A stretch of 13,365 nucleotides of DNA from JBMZCV01 sp049613665 (GCA_049613665.1 JBMZCV010000143.1:1-13365), one strand, 5' to 3'; numbered from the stretch's first letter, positions 1 to 6,081 are shown. The notes: generated from the letters alone by a model not told the origin. Made by a program: numbers and translations.

Positions 1-22
1 TTTAAAACCTGTCACGTCTCAA
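1..22 (-). repeat. Truncated copy of the AGACGTGACAGGTTTT palindromic repeat
   Basis: Read on the minus strand, these 22 bases match the first 22 bases of the complete palindrome at 9592-9627 without a mismatch, including the TTG that precedes the stem. Only one arm and the centre are present because the window edge cuts the element. It lies in a noncoding stretch to the left of the tRNA terminator, so it looks like a dispersed intergenic repeat rather than part of a gene. Confidence 0.7.
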
Positions 23-146
23 CAAACGACTAATATTTTTCAAAAACCTTAGAAGATTTAAATTACAGTGTACTTATTGACAAGAAACCTTTGTTATCTA
101 TTTGTGCGATTGCTTGGTGATAACACCAACAACGGCTGTCAAAAAT

Positions 147-170
147 GTAGGGGCACATTGATATATGTCT
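147..170 (+). repeat. Diverged copy of the GTAG-20mer-GTCT hairpin repeat
   Basis: GTAG is followed by exactly 20 bases ending in GTCT and then an A run, the same frame as the copy at 3694-3717. The 20 bases still fold: GGGC pairs with GTCT through two wobbles, ACAT pairs with ATAT apart from one C-A mismatch, and the central four bases are TGAT instead of CATG. Membership of the family is inferred from this spacing and residual pairing, not from strong identity. Confidence 0.4.
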
Positions 171-185
171 AAAAAAAAGCAAAAA

Positions 186-229
186 AAAAATACGCCTTGA
201 GAAATATCATATTCTCAAAGCGTATTTTT
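186..229 (-). terminator. Intrinsic terminator of the tRNA gene
   Basis: The 18-base arms 186-203 and 212-229 are inverted repeats with a single mismatch around an 8-base loop. On the minus strand the stem runs into a long T tract (the A run at 181-190, continued at 171-178 after a GC). It starts 4 bp after the tRNA 3' end at 233. The opposite strand also has T residues after the stem, but no gene reads toward it from the left within the window. Confidence 0.85.
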
Positions 230-232
230 GTG

Positions 233-306
233 TGGTCCCACTAGGGCTTGAACCTAGGACTCCCTGATTATGAGTCAGGTGCTCTAACCAACTGAGCTAT
301 AGGACC
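233..306 (-). tRNA. tRNA with CAU anticodon (elongator tRNA-Met, or tRNA-Ile2)
   Basis: The minus strand folds into a full cloverleaf of 74 nt. The acceptor stem is GGTCCTA with TGGGACC (one G-U pair). The D arm is GCTC/GAGC, and the anticodon stem CCTGA/TCAGG encloses the loop CTCATAA, giving anticodon CAT. The T arm is CTAGG-TTCAAGC-CCTAG. The discriminator base is A and the CCA end is not encoded. The loop and the GTTGGTTAGAGCAC D-arm region resemble elongator tRNA-Met, but a tRNA-Ile2 that needs C34 lysidine modification has the same anticodon and cannot be excluded by eye. It is a single-gene unit with its own promoter and terminator. Confidence 0.95.
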
Positions 307-346
307 GTGTTTTTGTCTGTATTACAGAACTAAAACAATTGAGGTG

Positions 347-377
347 CAAAGATAGAATTTATTTTTGGTTTATACAA
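347..377 (-). promoter_or_regulatory. Bacteroidota-type promoter of the tRNA gene
   Basis: On the minus strand TTG (377-375) is followed after 20 bases by TATCTTTG (354-347), a full match to the Bacteroidota primary sigma consensus TTG-N19-21-TAnnTTTG. Transcription would begin about 5-8 nt further on, giving a leader of roughly 35 nt before the tRNA 5' end at 306. The site also lies downstream of the gene that ends at 412, so the tRNA does not need to be read from that gene. Confidence 0.7.
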
Positions 378-411
378 TAGTTTTGTACGAAAAAATATTT
401 TTTTTCAAAAA

Positions 412-1590
412 TTATTCTTCAACAATACGATGTCCCAAAAACTCCGCATCTTCATCCATGATAAGCTTGCCACGTCTAAAACCTAAACCACAACTTTCAT
501 AGGCGAAAAACACGCCAGCTTGATAAGATTTTCCATCTTTGTCGGTGTCTAGCTCGGTATAAGCCTGATAAATGGAAGGATATTTGCCATAATCGCCTTT
601 TCTTTCAGCAATAGGAATACCTGTTTCGTTGAAAATCGTGGTATTATCGCCTTCACGTCCAAGAATAACCTTTTTCACATATTTTTCGTAGCGATAAATT
701 TCCTCAAAAGATGTTTCAAGCAGTAAGACATGGTCTTTGTGCAAATCCCACATATATTTCATAATGGCTTTCGACTGAAAAAGCAAAGTATAAGCAGGAT
801 TTAGGATAACGACTTTTCTATTCATCGTCATGGTAGCCAACATTTTCATGAGTTTTGGCTCGTCGTTGGCGATATATTCCCACGGCACCAGCTTGTACCA
901 AAAATCAAACTTTTCGTACTGCTCATCGCCATAATCTACAAAAATGCCGTCTTCTGCCGAAAACACCACTTCCTCAATATAGCGATACTCCACTTCAAAG
1001 CCAGCTTCTTTTGCTGCTTCACCAATTACCTCTACATTTGCGTCGTCTTCTGGTGCTTCTTGCATAGTCGAAAGCAACAGTTTTGGTTGCAAATCTGGGT
1101 TCATATTTTTGAGCCGCTTAAAATTTTCGACCAAAGCGAGATACACAAAATTGAACTGCTGCTCTTCGTCCAAATCATTGGCTTTGAGCTGCGTCCATTG
1201 CATGATAGATGTTTCTGGCAAAGTTGTCGGCGTATCGGCATTAAATTCGAGTAGTTGAATAGTCAAACCGCTTGTTCCGCCAGCAAAATCGAAACGCCCA
1301 AGCAAATGAAAGTGTCTTTCGTCGTTCCAAGTGTAACGAATTAGCTCAATCATATTTTTGGGAATGCCCATTTCTTCCCACAAATTATTATCGATAACAT
1401 GGTCTGCCGCTTCGACAAACATTTCGTACAATTCGTTTCCCGCTTCATAAAAAGCATCTGTTTCGTCTTCTGTCACTTCCACGATTTCGGACGTGAGGTA
1501 TTTCCATTCGCCATCGCCGAGAAACCACTCCCAGCCTAATTCACGATAGACTTTTTCGGGGGAATTGGCGAGTTTTTTTAGTTTTATCAT
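412..1590 (-). CDS. Glutathionylspermidine synthase family protein (ATP-grasp, YgiC/YjfC-like)
   Basis: The 392-aa protein has the features of the stand-alone glutathionylspermidine synthase C-terminal domain family (E. coli YgiC/YjfC): an N-terminal LGWEWFL region, the conserved LLEFNADTPTTLPE motif at about residues 113-126, a central NPAYTLLFQSKAIMKYMW stretch, KKVILGREG near residue 310, and a C-terminal FFAYESCGLGFRRGK block. Its length fits the lone synthetase form; the amidase half of E. coli Gsp is absent. Family members use an ATP-grasp fold to join a carboxylate to an amine, but the substrate of the YgiC/YjfC branch is not settled, so I do not claim glutathionylspermidine synthesis. 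No signal peptide or membrane segment is seen; it should be cytoplasmic. It starts 42 bp after the ptuB stop with no TAnnTTTG box in the gap, so read-through from the Septu operon is possible. Its GC content (27 of 60 bases in 1021-1080) is clearly higher than that of ptuB. Confidence 0.85.
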   Translation of the reverse strand: MIKLKKLANSPEKVYRELGWEWFLGDGEWKYLTSEIVEVTEDETDAFYEAGNELYEMFVEAADHVIDNNLWEEMGIPKNMIELIRYTWNDERHFHLLGRFDFAGGTSGLTIQLLEFNADTPTTLPETSIMQWTQLKANDLDEEQQFNFVYLALVENFKRLKNMNPDLQPKLLLSTMQEAPEDDANVEVIGEAAKEAGFEVEYRYIEEVVFSAEDGIFVDYGDEQYEKFDFWYKLVPWEYIANDEPKLMKMLATMTMNRKVVILNPAYTLLFQSKAIMKYMWDLHKDHVLLLETSFEEIYRYEKYVKKVILGREGDNTTIFNETGIPIAERKGDYGKYPSIYQAYTELDTDKDGKSYQAGVFFAYESCGLGFRRGKLIMDEDAEFLGHRIVEE

Positions 1591-1632
1591 TTATTTTTTT
1601 GTGATTGTTTTATTTGTTGGTTTTGGGAAAAG

Positions 1633-2325
1633 TCACTTTTTTAACTGTCTCAATTTCTTTTTAAGATAATATATAATAGCTTGACAATAAGGCTTGTAAC
1701 CTTCTTCATATTTTGTTTGCCAATATTTTATTTCATTTTGAACAGCTATAACAGTCCAATTTTTTGCTTTTTTCTTCTTTAATCTTTCGATAGCAAAAAG
1801 TATTGCATTTCTTCGGTTTTCGACTAAAGTTTTCTCATTTAAATTTAAAACAACATCAATATTTTGTTGAATAACAATATCATTAGAATAAATAATGCCA
1901 TTACCTCTAAAATGAATTAGACGCTCACATTTTTTTTCTAAAGGATTTATTGTAAGTGGCAAAAAAGCTTTATGCTCTTTTAAATCTTTGCTTTTGTCAC
2001 AATGCAATTTGTGTTTTGGATTGCCTCCATTTCCATTGCAAACGCCAAGCATATTGTTGTAATTTAGCCTTAAATCAGGCATTCCATTTTCTCCATTATA
2101 CACATCTTGCGATTTGTAATGTTCTATTTCTGTATAAGGTTTTTTTAATTTTGGATTTCGTTTATTATTAATTCTTTGCATACAAAAAGCACAAATATTG
2201 CCTTGTTCGGCCAACAAAGATAAGCGAATATCATTTTTGTTACAGCTATCATAATCGGCATTAGGTGTCGTTGAACTGTATTCTTTCAAACTTTGAGGTT
2301 CGCTTCCTTTCTCAATATATTTCAT
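1633..2325 (-). CDS. ptuB: Septu defence system HNH nuclease PtuB (TIGR02646-type)
   Basis: The 230-aa protein carries an HNH nuclease core. CAFC (C45, C48) begins a zinc-binding knuckle, and EIEHY supplies the catalytic His69. LNYNNMLGVCNG (residues 87-98) follows, with C96 as a probable further zinc ligand, and then HCDKSKD (108-114). The spacing and the LNYNNMLGVC block are typical of the TIGR02646 family, which is the PtuB nuclease of Septu systems and of some retron systems. The C-terminal 100 residues are Lys-rich and predicted helical. The start ATG lies 2 bp after the ptuA stop, so translation is probably coupled. In characterised Septu systems PtuB binds a PtuA ATPase assembly and degrades nucleic acid when the complex is activated by phage; that role is inferred here from family and neighbour. 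The gene is AT-rich (13 of 60 GC in 1861-1920), unlike the gene that follows it. Confidence 0.88.
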   Translation of the reverse strand: MKYIEKGSEPQSLKEYSSTTPNADYDSCNKNDIRLSLLAEQGNICAFCMQRINNKRNPKLKKPYTEIEHYKSQDVYNGENGMPDLRLNYNNMLGVCNGNGGNPKHKLHCDKSKDLKEHKAFLPLTINPLEKKCERLIHFRGNGIIYSNDIVIQQNIDVVLNLNEKTLVENRRNAILFAIERLKKKKAKNWTVIAVQNEIKYWQTKYEEGYKPYCQAIIYYLKKKLRQLKK

Positions 2326-2327
2326 GC

Positions 2328-3599
2328 CTAATCAATGTCATTTAAAAACTCAAAATGTAGTTTTGCTCTCAAAATCTCTGGGTCATTCTCGCCAAGCTGT
2401 GCAGAAAGTTCAGCAAGCAATTTTTTTACCTTTTCTTGTGCTTCTTCTTCATCTAATAGCTTGTAAAACTCATTTAATTTGTCCTTTGTATGCTTTGGGC
2501 GTTCTGCTACGCCAAAAATATCCCACAAAATGCTATTGCTATCTCGGCCATAAGTATTTGGCGTAAAAGGCAAAATTTCAAAATCTTCTATGATAAAAAT
2601 ATTTTCATGCTTCACATTGCTCAAAACTTGCGGTGAGTGAGTTGTTGCGAAAAATTGAATGTTCGGAAAGGTTTTGAGAAAGCAAGGAATAACATATCTT
2701 TGCCAAGAAGGATGTAAGTGCAAGCTAATTTCATCTATCAAAACAACACCTTCGCCTTCCAAACAATTTTCCAATGATGGATTTGCGATAGAAAGCCGAT
2801 GAGCAATATCAGAAACCATCAAAATAAGTAGCTGTTCGCCATCTGAAAGCTGTTTTAAATTAAATGTTTTGCCATTTTTATCAATCACCAAAGAACTTTT
2901 TTCGTTGGTTTTCAAATTGAAAGGACGGTCTTCTACACGCAAATTGCGATACTCAAAAGCAGGCATGTTTTCTAAAAACAAACGAATTGCATTTCTAATA
3001 GCTTCCAAATTTGGATTATTATAACTGAAATTTCTTTGTTTTATTTTTGTTCTATTTTCTTTATTTTCCTCTTCTACAAACCACCAAATAAATTTATCAA
3101 AATTATAATTTTTGCTAAAAGCATCATCATAAGCTTTAAACTGTTCTACTATATATCGCTTTTTAGGTGCTTCATATACATTTTCATTTACATTTCTTTG
3201 TGCTTGAAAATATTTGAAAACAGGAATGTTAATTTTTGTATCTAGTTTTGTTAAAGTAGGAATGTTAAATTCAGAAATGTTTGAATTAACTGTTATGTAT
3301 GAAAATCTTTTTATCTTTAATGAAAATAACTTATCTTTTTTTATAGCTATAAACTTGTTATTACTTTCTTTTTCTTCAATGTTAATATCAAAATCTGTGA
3401 ATTGATATGCTTTTTTACTAGGAAATTGTCTTGAAAATTGTATTACAAAAAGATTTAAAAAAGTAGCAATTAAATCTAGCAAAGAAGATTTACCAGAGCC
3501 ATTTACACCTACAAAAACATTCAAATTGTCTTTGCAAACCAAGTGTTTTTTGCCTCTAAAACCTCTATAATTTTCTATTTCTATTTCTTTTATTTTCAT
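2328..3599 (-). CDS. ptuA: Septu defence system ATPase PtuA (AAA/SMC-like)
   Basis: The 423-aa protein is an SMC/RecF-type ATPase. It has an N-terminal ENYRGFRG strand, Walker A GVNGSGKS at residues 31-38, an ABC signature LSDGEQ at about 251-256, Walker B VVLIDE ending at D289-E290 with LHLHPSWQ after it, and an H-loop TTHSP with H321. The order and spacing are intact, so it should be active. Residues about 60-200, between Walker A and the signature, are poorly conserved, rich in Lys/Asn/Ile/Phe and very AT-rich in DNA. The C-terminal tail is an acidic and basic helical segment that starts around residue 365. PtuB follows after a 2-bp gap, and the pair is the minimal Septu layout. No reverse transcriptase or recognisable msr/msd locus lies upstream, so I call stand-alone Septu rather than a retron. 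In known systems PtuA assembles as a multimer that holds PtuB inactive until phage infection; that is inferred from family. Confidence 0.88.
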   Translation of the reverse strand: MKIKEIEIENYRGFRGKKHLVCKDNLNVFVGVNGSGKSSLLDLIATFLNLFVIQFSRQFPSKKAYQFTDFDINIEEKESNNKFIAIKKDKLFSLKIKRFSYITVNSNISEFNIPTLTKLDTKINIPVFKYFQAQRNVNENVYEAPKKRYIVEQFKAYDDAFSKNYNFDKFIWWFVEEENKENRTKIKQRNFSYNNPNLEAIRNAIRLFLENMPAFEYRNLRVEDRPFNLKTNEKSSLVIDKNGKTFNLKQLSDGEQLLILMVSDIAHRLSIANPSLENCLEGEGVVLIDEISLHLHPSWQRYVIPCFLKTFPNIQFFATTHSPQVLSNVKHENIFIIEDFEILPFTPNTYGRDSNSILWDIFGVAERPKHTKDKLNEFYKLLDEEEAQEKVKKLLAELSAQLGENDPEILRAKLHFEFLNDID

Positions 3600-3662
3600 T
3601 TTTTCTAATATTTAAAAAAATGCTTTTGAAAGTTTAAATATAAACCAAATATCCTTTTCAAA

Positions 3663-3670
3663 CAAATTTA
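3663..3670 (-). promoter_or_regulatory. Possible -7 box upstream of ptuA
   Basis: TAAATTTG on the minus strand matches the Bacteroidota -7 consensus TAnnTTTG and lies 63 bp before the ptuA ATG. No TTG sits at the expected distance upstream, so only half of the promoter signal is visible. In such AT-rich DNA a chance match is quite possible. Confidence 0.3.
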
Positions 3671-3693
3671 ACAATAAAATCATTTCTATGTTT

Positions 3694-3717
3694 GTAGAGA
3701 TGTTTCATGAAACGTCT
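3694..3717 (+). repeat. GTAG-AGAY-N4-CATG-N4'-GTCT hairpin repeat
   Basis: GTAG is followed by AGATGTTTCATGAAACGTCT (3698-3717), a palindrome of ten pairs in which the only irregular pair is a T-G wobble. It begins 4 bp after the stop codon of the minus-strand barrel gene that ends at 3722, so it could form a 3'-end hairpin on that transcript, although no T tract follows the stem on that strand. It shares the outer AGAY/GTCT, the central CATG and the GTAG flank with the copies at 5081 and 5204. Confidence 0.65.
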
Positions 3718-3721
3718 AAAA

Positions 3722-4729
3722 CTAAAACCCAAAACAATCGTGATAGCCCTTATCTTTCCTTGCATTCAGTCGTTTAACAAGACAAATACCTAGCGTAAAA
3801 TAAGCATCATCATAAGTAGAACGGCCTCGAATTTGGCCAGCTTCCGTCACAAAGCCAAATTCATTGGCGGCATCTATTTCTACCGAGCGGCGAGACAAAG
3901 CACTTGCCAAAGTAGCTGTTTCAGTATCGTAATGCTCAAAAAACAAATCACTAGCCACATATTCCGTACTTACATCGTCGATATAATCGGTGAAAGTGAT
4001 GCGATGCGACCATTCCAAACCCACTTTCCAAGCCTCATTGATTTGAAACATAATACTGCTTCCCAAAGGTATATTCACTTGAAATAAACTGTATTTTTTT
4101 CGGCTAGGGTAGGAGGGAAGGCTTTGCCCTTCTGTGCCTAAATTTCGCAAAAACACCCACTCATTTCTGCCTGTACTACTATTGAAATAAGTCGTTTTCG
4201 GATTGAAATAAAAAGCACCAATGCCGAGATGAAAATGCAAAGATAGTATTCTGTTAGAAATAAATTTGTATTGCAAAGCTTTGATGTCTAGCTGTGCTTT
4301 TAACTCTAGCAAATTGCTTGTAAAGTTGAGATTGCGATAGTGCAGATACCAATTAGCATCGTAAACCTCATCATATTCAATGGCTTTATCGTCGCTTTTC
4401 AAGATAGTATATGTGCCAAAAACTTGAAGTGTAAATCGTTGATTAATAGTATATTGCAAACTCAATCCAGCATAAGGCCGCATCAATTGCCAATAAACCG
4501 TAGGCACAATTTCTGAGTTGTTTCGATTGACAATGCTCAAGTCGCCAAGAAAGCCAGAAAATCCTGTGTGCAAGCCAATAGCTATTTTTTCATTCTTTGT
4601 TTGCTCTCCAAAATTCTGTGCTGTTACCCTTTGTGTTAAAGTAAAAACAGCGAGGAGGAGGCAAAAAAAGACTTTGGAAAAATGTTTGTTATTGCTATTT
4701 TTTCGTTCAAAAAAGACTAAACTTTGCAT
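3722..4729 (-). CDS. Outer-membrane beta-barrel protein, DUF6089/PorG-like
   Basis: The 335-aa protein has a signal peptide: a basic N-region with a long leader, then a hydrophobic core FFCLLLAVFTLT and an AQ cleavage site near residue 38. The mature part alternates aromatic and polar residues as in a transmembrane beta-barrel. Motifs FSGFLGDL near the mature N-terminus and TFTDYIDDVSTEYV in the C-terminal half are hallmarks of the DUF6089 family, which includes PorG of the type IX secretion system. Whether this copy is PorG itself or a paralogue cannot be told. The leader before the hydrophobic core is about 18 residues, rather long for a signal peptide, so translation might begin later, but the ATG at 4729 is only 1 bp after the ccmD stop, which favours coupled translation from it. 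It ends with an aromatic residue (CFGF), as is usual for barrels. Confidence 0.75.
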   Translation of the reverse strand: MQSLVFFERKNSNNKHFSKVFFCLLLAVFTLTQRVTAQNFGEQTKNEKIAIGLHTGFSGFLGDLSIVNRNNSEIVPTVYWQLMRPYAGLSLQYTINQRFTLQVFGTYTILKSDDKAIEYDEVYDANWYLHYRNLNFTSNLLELKAQLDIKALQYKFISNRILSLHFHLGIGAFYFNPKTTYFNSSTGRNEWVFLRNLGTEGQSLPSYPSRKKYSLFQVNIPLGSSIMFQINEAWKVGLEWSHRITFTDYIDDVSTEYVASDLFFEHYDTETATLASALSRRSVEIDAANEFGFVTEAGQIRGRSTYDDAYFTLGICLVKRLNARKDKGYHDCFGF

Positions 4730-4730
4730 C

Positions 4731-4952
4731 TTACGACTTCATTTTTTCTTCCAAAGATTTTACTTGCTTTTCTAGTAAAAATAAGAAAGCCAAAATGCCT
4801 AAAAAGATAATGACAAGCGTTGCCACAACGACATAAATTTTGCCCGATTGTCGCAAGCCATCAGCCATTTCTACTGCATTTGCCGAGTTTTGAGCGATAG
4901 CCGTAGAAAAAAAGAAAATGCTAAAAAACGCAGTTAATAATAATTGTTTCAT
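4731..4952 (-). CDS. ccmD: CcmD family protein (cytochrome c maturation, haem export)
   Basis: This 73-aa protein has an N-terminal signal-like segment ending in AIAQ at about residue 21, the short conserved stretch VEMADGLRQSGKIYVVV (residues 28-44), one transmembrane helix at about 39-60 and a charged coiled tail LEKQVKSLEEKMKS. The MADGLRQSGKIYVVV motif is that of the Bacteroidota CcmD family, small membrane proteins usually encoded beside ccmC and ccmB, where CcmD helps release haem-loaded CcmE. No other ccm gene is in the window: the neighbour upstream across 396 noncoding bases is a MORN-repeat gene, and downstream is an outer-membrane barrel 1 bp away. Function is therefore by family only. 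The ATG at 4952 is preceded by A-rich sequence and no Shine-Dalgarno. Confidence 0.75.
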   Translation of the reverse strand: MKQLLLTAFFSIFFFSTAIAQNSANAVEMADGLRQSGKIYVVVATLVIIFLGILAFLFLLEKQVKSLEEKMKS

Positions 4953-5080
4953 TATATAAATTGTTTGAAAAATGATTTGTTTTACCTATCTATATTACAT
5001 TGAAAACCTGACAAGTAGTGTATCGAATTTAAGAATAAAAAGAGCGTTTTTTTTCGCCTCAAAAATATATGTAACATATG

Positions 5081-5104
5081 GTAGAGACAAGGCATGCCTT
5101 GTCT
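5081..5104 (+). repeat. GTAG-AGAY-N4-CATG-N4'-GTCT hairpin repeat, left copy in the element
   Basis: GTAG is followed by AGACAAGGCATGCCTTGTCT (5085-5104), a perfect 20-bp palindrome. It is in the plus orientation, facing its partner at 5204-5227, and sits inside the 316-bp inverted-repeat element. Confidence 0.75.
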
Positions 5105-5203
5105 GAAACCCTATCAATAAATGTAGGTTTTGAAATGTCAAAAACTATATATTCTATTGATTATCAATGTTTTTTGTAAAAAAAATATATCATCTGTTGA
5201 ATT

Positions 5204-5227
5204 AGACAGGGCATGCCCTGTCTCTAC
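5204..5227 (-). repeat. GTAG-AGAY-N4-CATG-N4'-GTCT hairpin repeat, right copy in the element
   Basis: AGACAGGGCATGCCCTGTCT (5204-5223) is a perfect 20-bp palindrome followed by CTAC, which is GTAG on the minus strand. Compared with the copy at 5081 both arms have changed together (AAGG/CCTT versus AGGG/CCCT), so the pairing is kept. Confidence 0.75.
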
Positions 5228-5348
5228 ATTGTAAAAATAATTATCTTTAAAAATAAACAAAAAAAGGGGTGTTTTTTATAAAAAAATAATACGAAATTCG
5301 ATACCCACCTATCAGGTTTAACAAATAATTTTTTACACTAAATTTCGC

Positions 5349-5897
5349 TTATTTTCCCTCTTCAAAATAAAACTGTTTATCGACCAAAACGCCATTTTTG
5401 TAAGTATATTCTTTCGTCAAAGTGCCATTAGTGTGCCAAATCAAAATTTTGCCGTGCAACTCATCATTTACAAAATCACGAGCCGTCCATTTTTCGCCTG
5501 TTTCGTACCACGACAACCATTTGCCGTGTTTTTTGTTAGCGAGATAAGGTTGTTCATATTTTTTTTGCCCATTTTCATGCCATTCATAAAAAATGCCTTC
5601 ATTTTTTCCATCTTTTATATGTCCGCTTTTCATAGGCCTTTCATTGTTGTACCAAATTTTCCAATCGCCAGCTTCTAAACCTTTTACATAATTTTTTTCG
5701 GTAAAAAGGTTACCATTTCCATAATGAGAAACGGCTTTTCCTGTAAACTTTTTAGCATTAAAATACGCCACTTTTACATCATTTTCTTGCCTTTCAAAAT
5801 GCAGCTCTTTCGATAGAATTTCGGTTGTTTTTTCGGAAGAAATACCACAGGTTTGCAAGAGACACAAACATAACAATAAAGTTGTAAAATACGACAT
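5349..5897 (-). CDS. MORN-variant repeat protein, YwqK-like (PF07661), probable lipoprotein
   Basis: The 182-aa protein starts with a hydrophobic segment FTTLLLCLCLLQTC that could be a lipoprotein signal with Cys17 as the modified residue, although Thr at -1 is not the best lipobox residue. From about residue 56 it has five or so repeats of about 23 residues of the type G..YxNGxLxxExxYxxGxxxGxWxxWY (for example YGNGNLFTEKNYVKG, WHENGQKKYEQPYLANKKHG, WYETGEKWTARDFVNDELHG, WHTNGTLTKEYTYKNG). These are MORN_2 repeats, found in proteins named after YwqK; databases often label them toxin-antitoxin antitoxins, but that function is not shown by this sequence and no toxin gene is adjacent. Expected location is the periplasm or outer-membrane inner face. 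It is divergent from the barrel gene at 6082. Confidence 0.75.
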   Translation of the reverse strand: MSYFTTLLLCLCLLQTCGISSEKTTEILSKELHFERQENDVKVAYFNAKKFTGKAVSHYGNGNLFTEKNYVKGLEAGDWKIWYNNERPMKSGHIKDGKNEGIFYEWHENGQKKYEQPYLANKKHGKWLSWYETGEKWTARDFVNDELHGKILIWHTNGTLTKEYTYKNGVLVDKQFYFEEGK

Positions 5898-5913
5898 CGC
5901 TAATTTTTAGCTA

Positions 5914-5921
5914 CAAAGTTA
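5914..5921 (-). promoter_or_regulatory. Probable -7 box of the MORN-repeat gene
   Basis: TAACTTTG on the minus strand matches TAnnTTTG and lies 16 bp before the start codon at 5897. A TTG at 5938-5936 lies only 14 bases upstream, shorter than the usual spacing, so the -33 part is doubtful. If it is used, the 5' leader would be only about 10 nt. Confidence 0.35.
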
Positions 5922-6081
5922 CAATAGTTTGGCCACAAAAAAAAGTTCCTCATCATGTTAGTTGCCGACTTAAAAAGCGTATTTTTTGTTTCAAAAGGGT
6001 AAAATTTGAAGAGTCTCTAAAGTTTCTAAAAAAAAACTGCTTATTTTAGCGAAAACTTTTAAAAACCTTATTAGTATTGTT

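Larger units (their letters stand above)
5004..5319. mobile_element. 316-bp MITE-like element with imperfect terminal inverted repeats
   Basis: The left arm 5004-5030 and the reverse complement of the right arm 5294-5319 both read AAACCTGAYARGTRG(t)GTATCGAATTT. They differ by three transitions and one single-base indel over 27 bases. Inside, a 20-bp GCATGC-centred palindrome lies about 50 bp in from the left arm, and a second, oppositely oriented one about 70 bp in from the right arm, so the whole element is roughly mirror-symmetric. There is no open frame of note and no clear target-site duplication at the ends. It could be a miniature transposable element or a long-range stem in the transcript that separates the MORN gene from ccmD. 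Confidence 0.55.
4953..5348. other. Noncoding spacer occupied by an inverted-repeat element
   Basis: These 396 bases between two minus-strand genes contain no credible coding frame. Most of the spacer (5004-5319) is the element bounded by inverted repeats described separately. The flanks are short: 51 bp before ccmD and 29 bp after the MORN-repeat gene. I see no TAnnTTTG box pointing toward ccmD in the 51-bp flank, so any ccmD promoter would have to be noncanonical or lie inside the element. Confidence 0.6.

Noticed and set aside
390..405. AAAAAATATTTTTT palindrome as terminator of the ATP-grasp gene
   Set aside because: The stem consists only of A-T pairs, would not be stable, and overlaps ordinary A/T runs.
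2324..3405. Several plus-strand open frames opposite ptuA and ptuB that could have been a toxin or inhibitor
   Set aside because: They are antisense shadows in AT-rich DNA, with Phe/Ile-rich translations and no recognisable start context.
3600..3721. Retron msr/msd or reverse transcriptase associated with the PtuA/PtuB pair
   Set aside because: The 122-bp spacer holds only a 20-bp palindrome and a promoter-like box. It is too short for an RT, and no fold of msr/msd size is evident.
4518..4775. 85-aa plus-strand open frame across the ccmD / barrel junction
   Set aside because: Antisense to two well-supported genes, Lys/Phe/Leu-rich low-complexity sequence, no upstream signal and no family resemblance.
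4953..5348. CRISPR array suggested by repeated palindromic units
   Set aside because: There are only two palindromes, they lie in opposite orientation and about 100 bp apart, and there are no regular spacers or direct repeats.
5349..5897. Toxin-antitoxin module based on the YwqK antitoxin label
   Set aside because: The protein is a MORN-repeat protein with a probable lipoprotein signal, and no toxin-like gene is adjacent, so the label would be a database carry-over.
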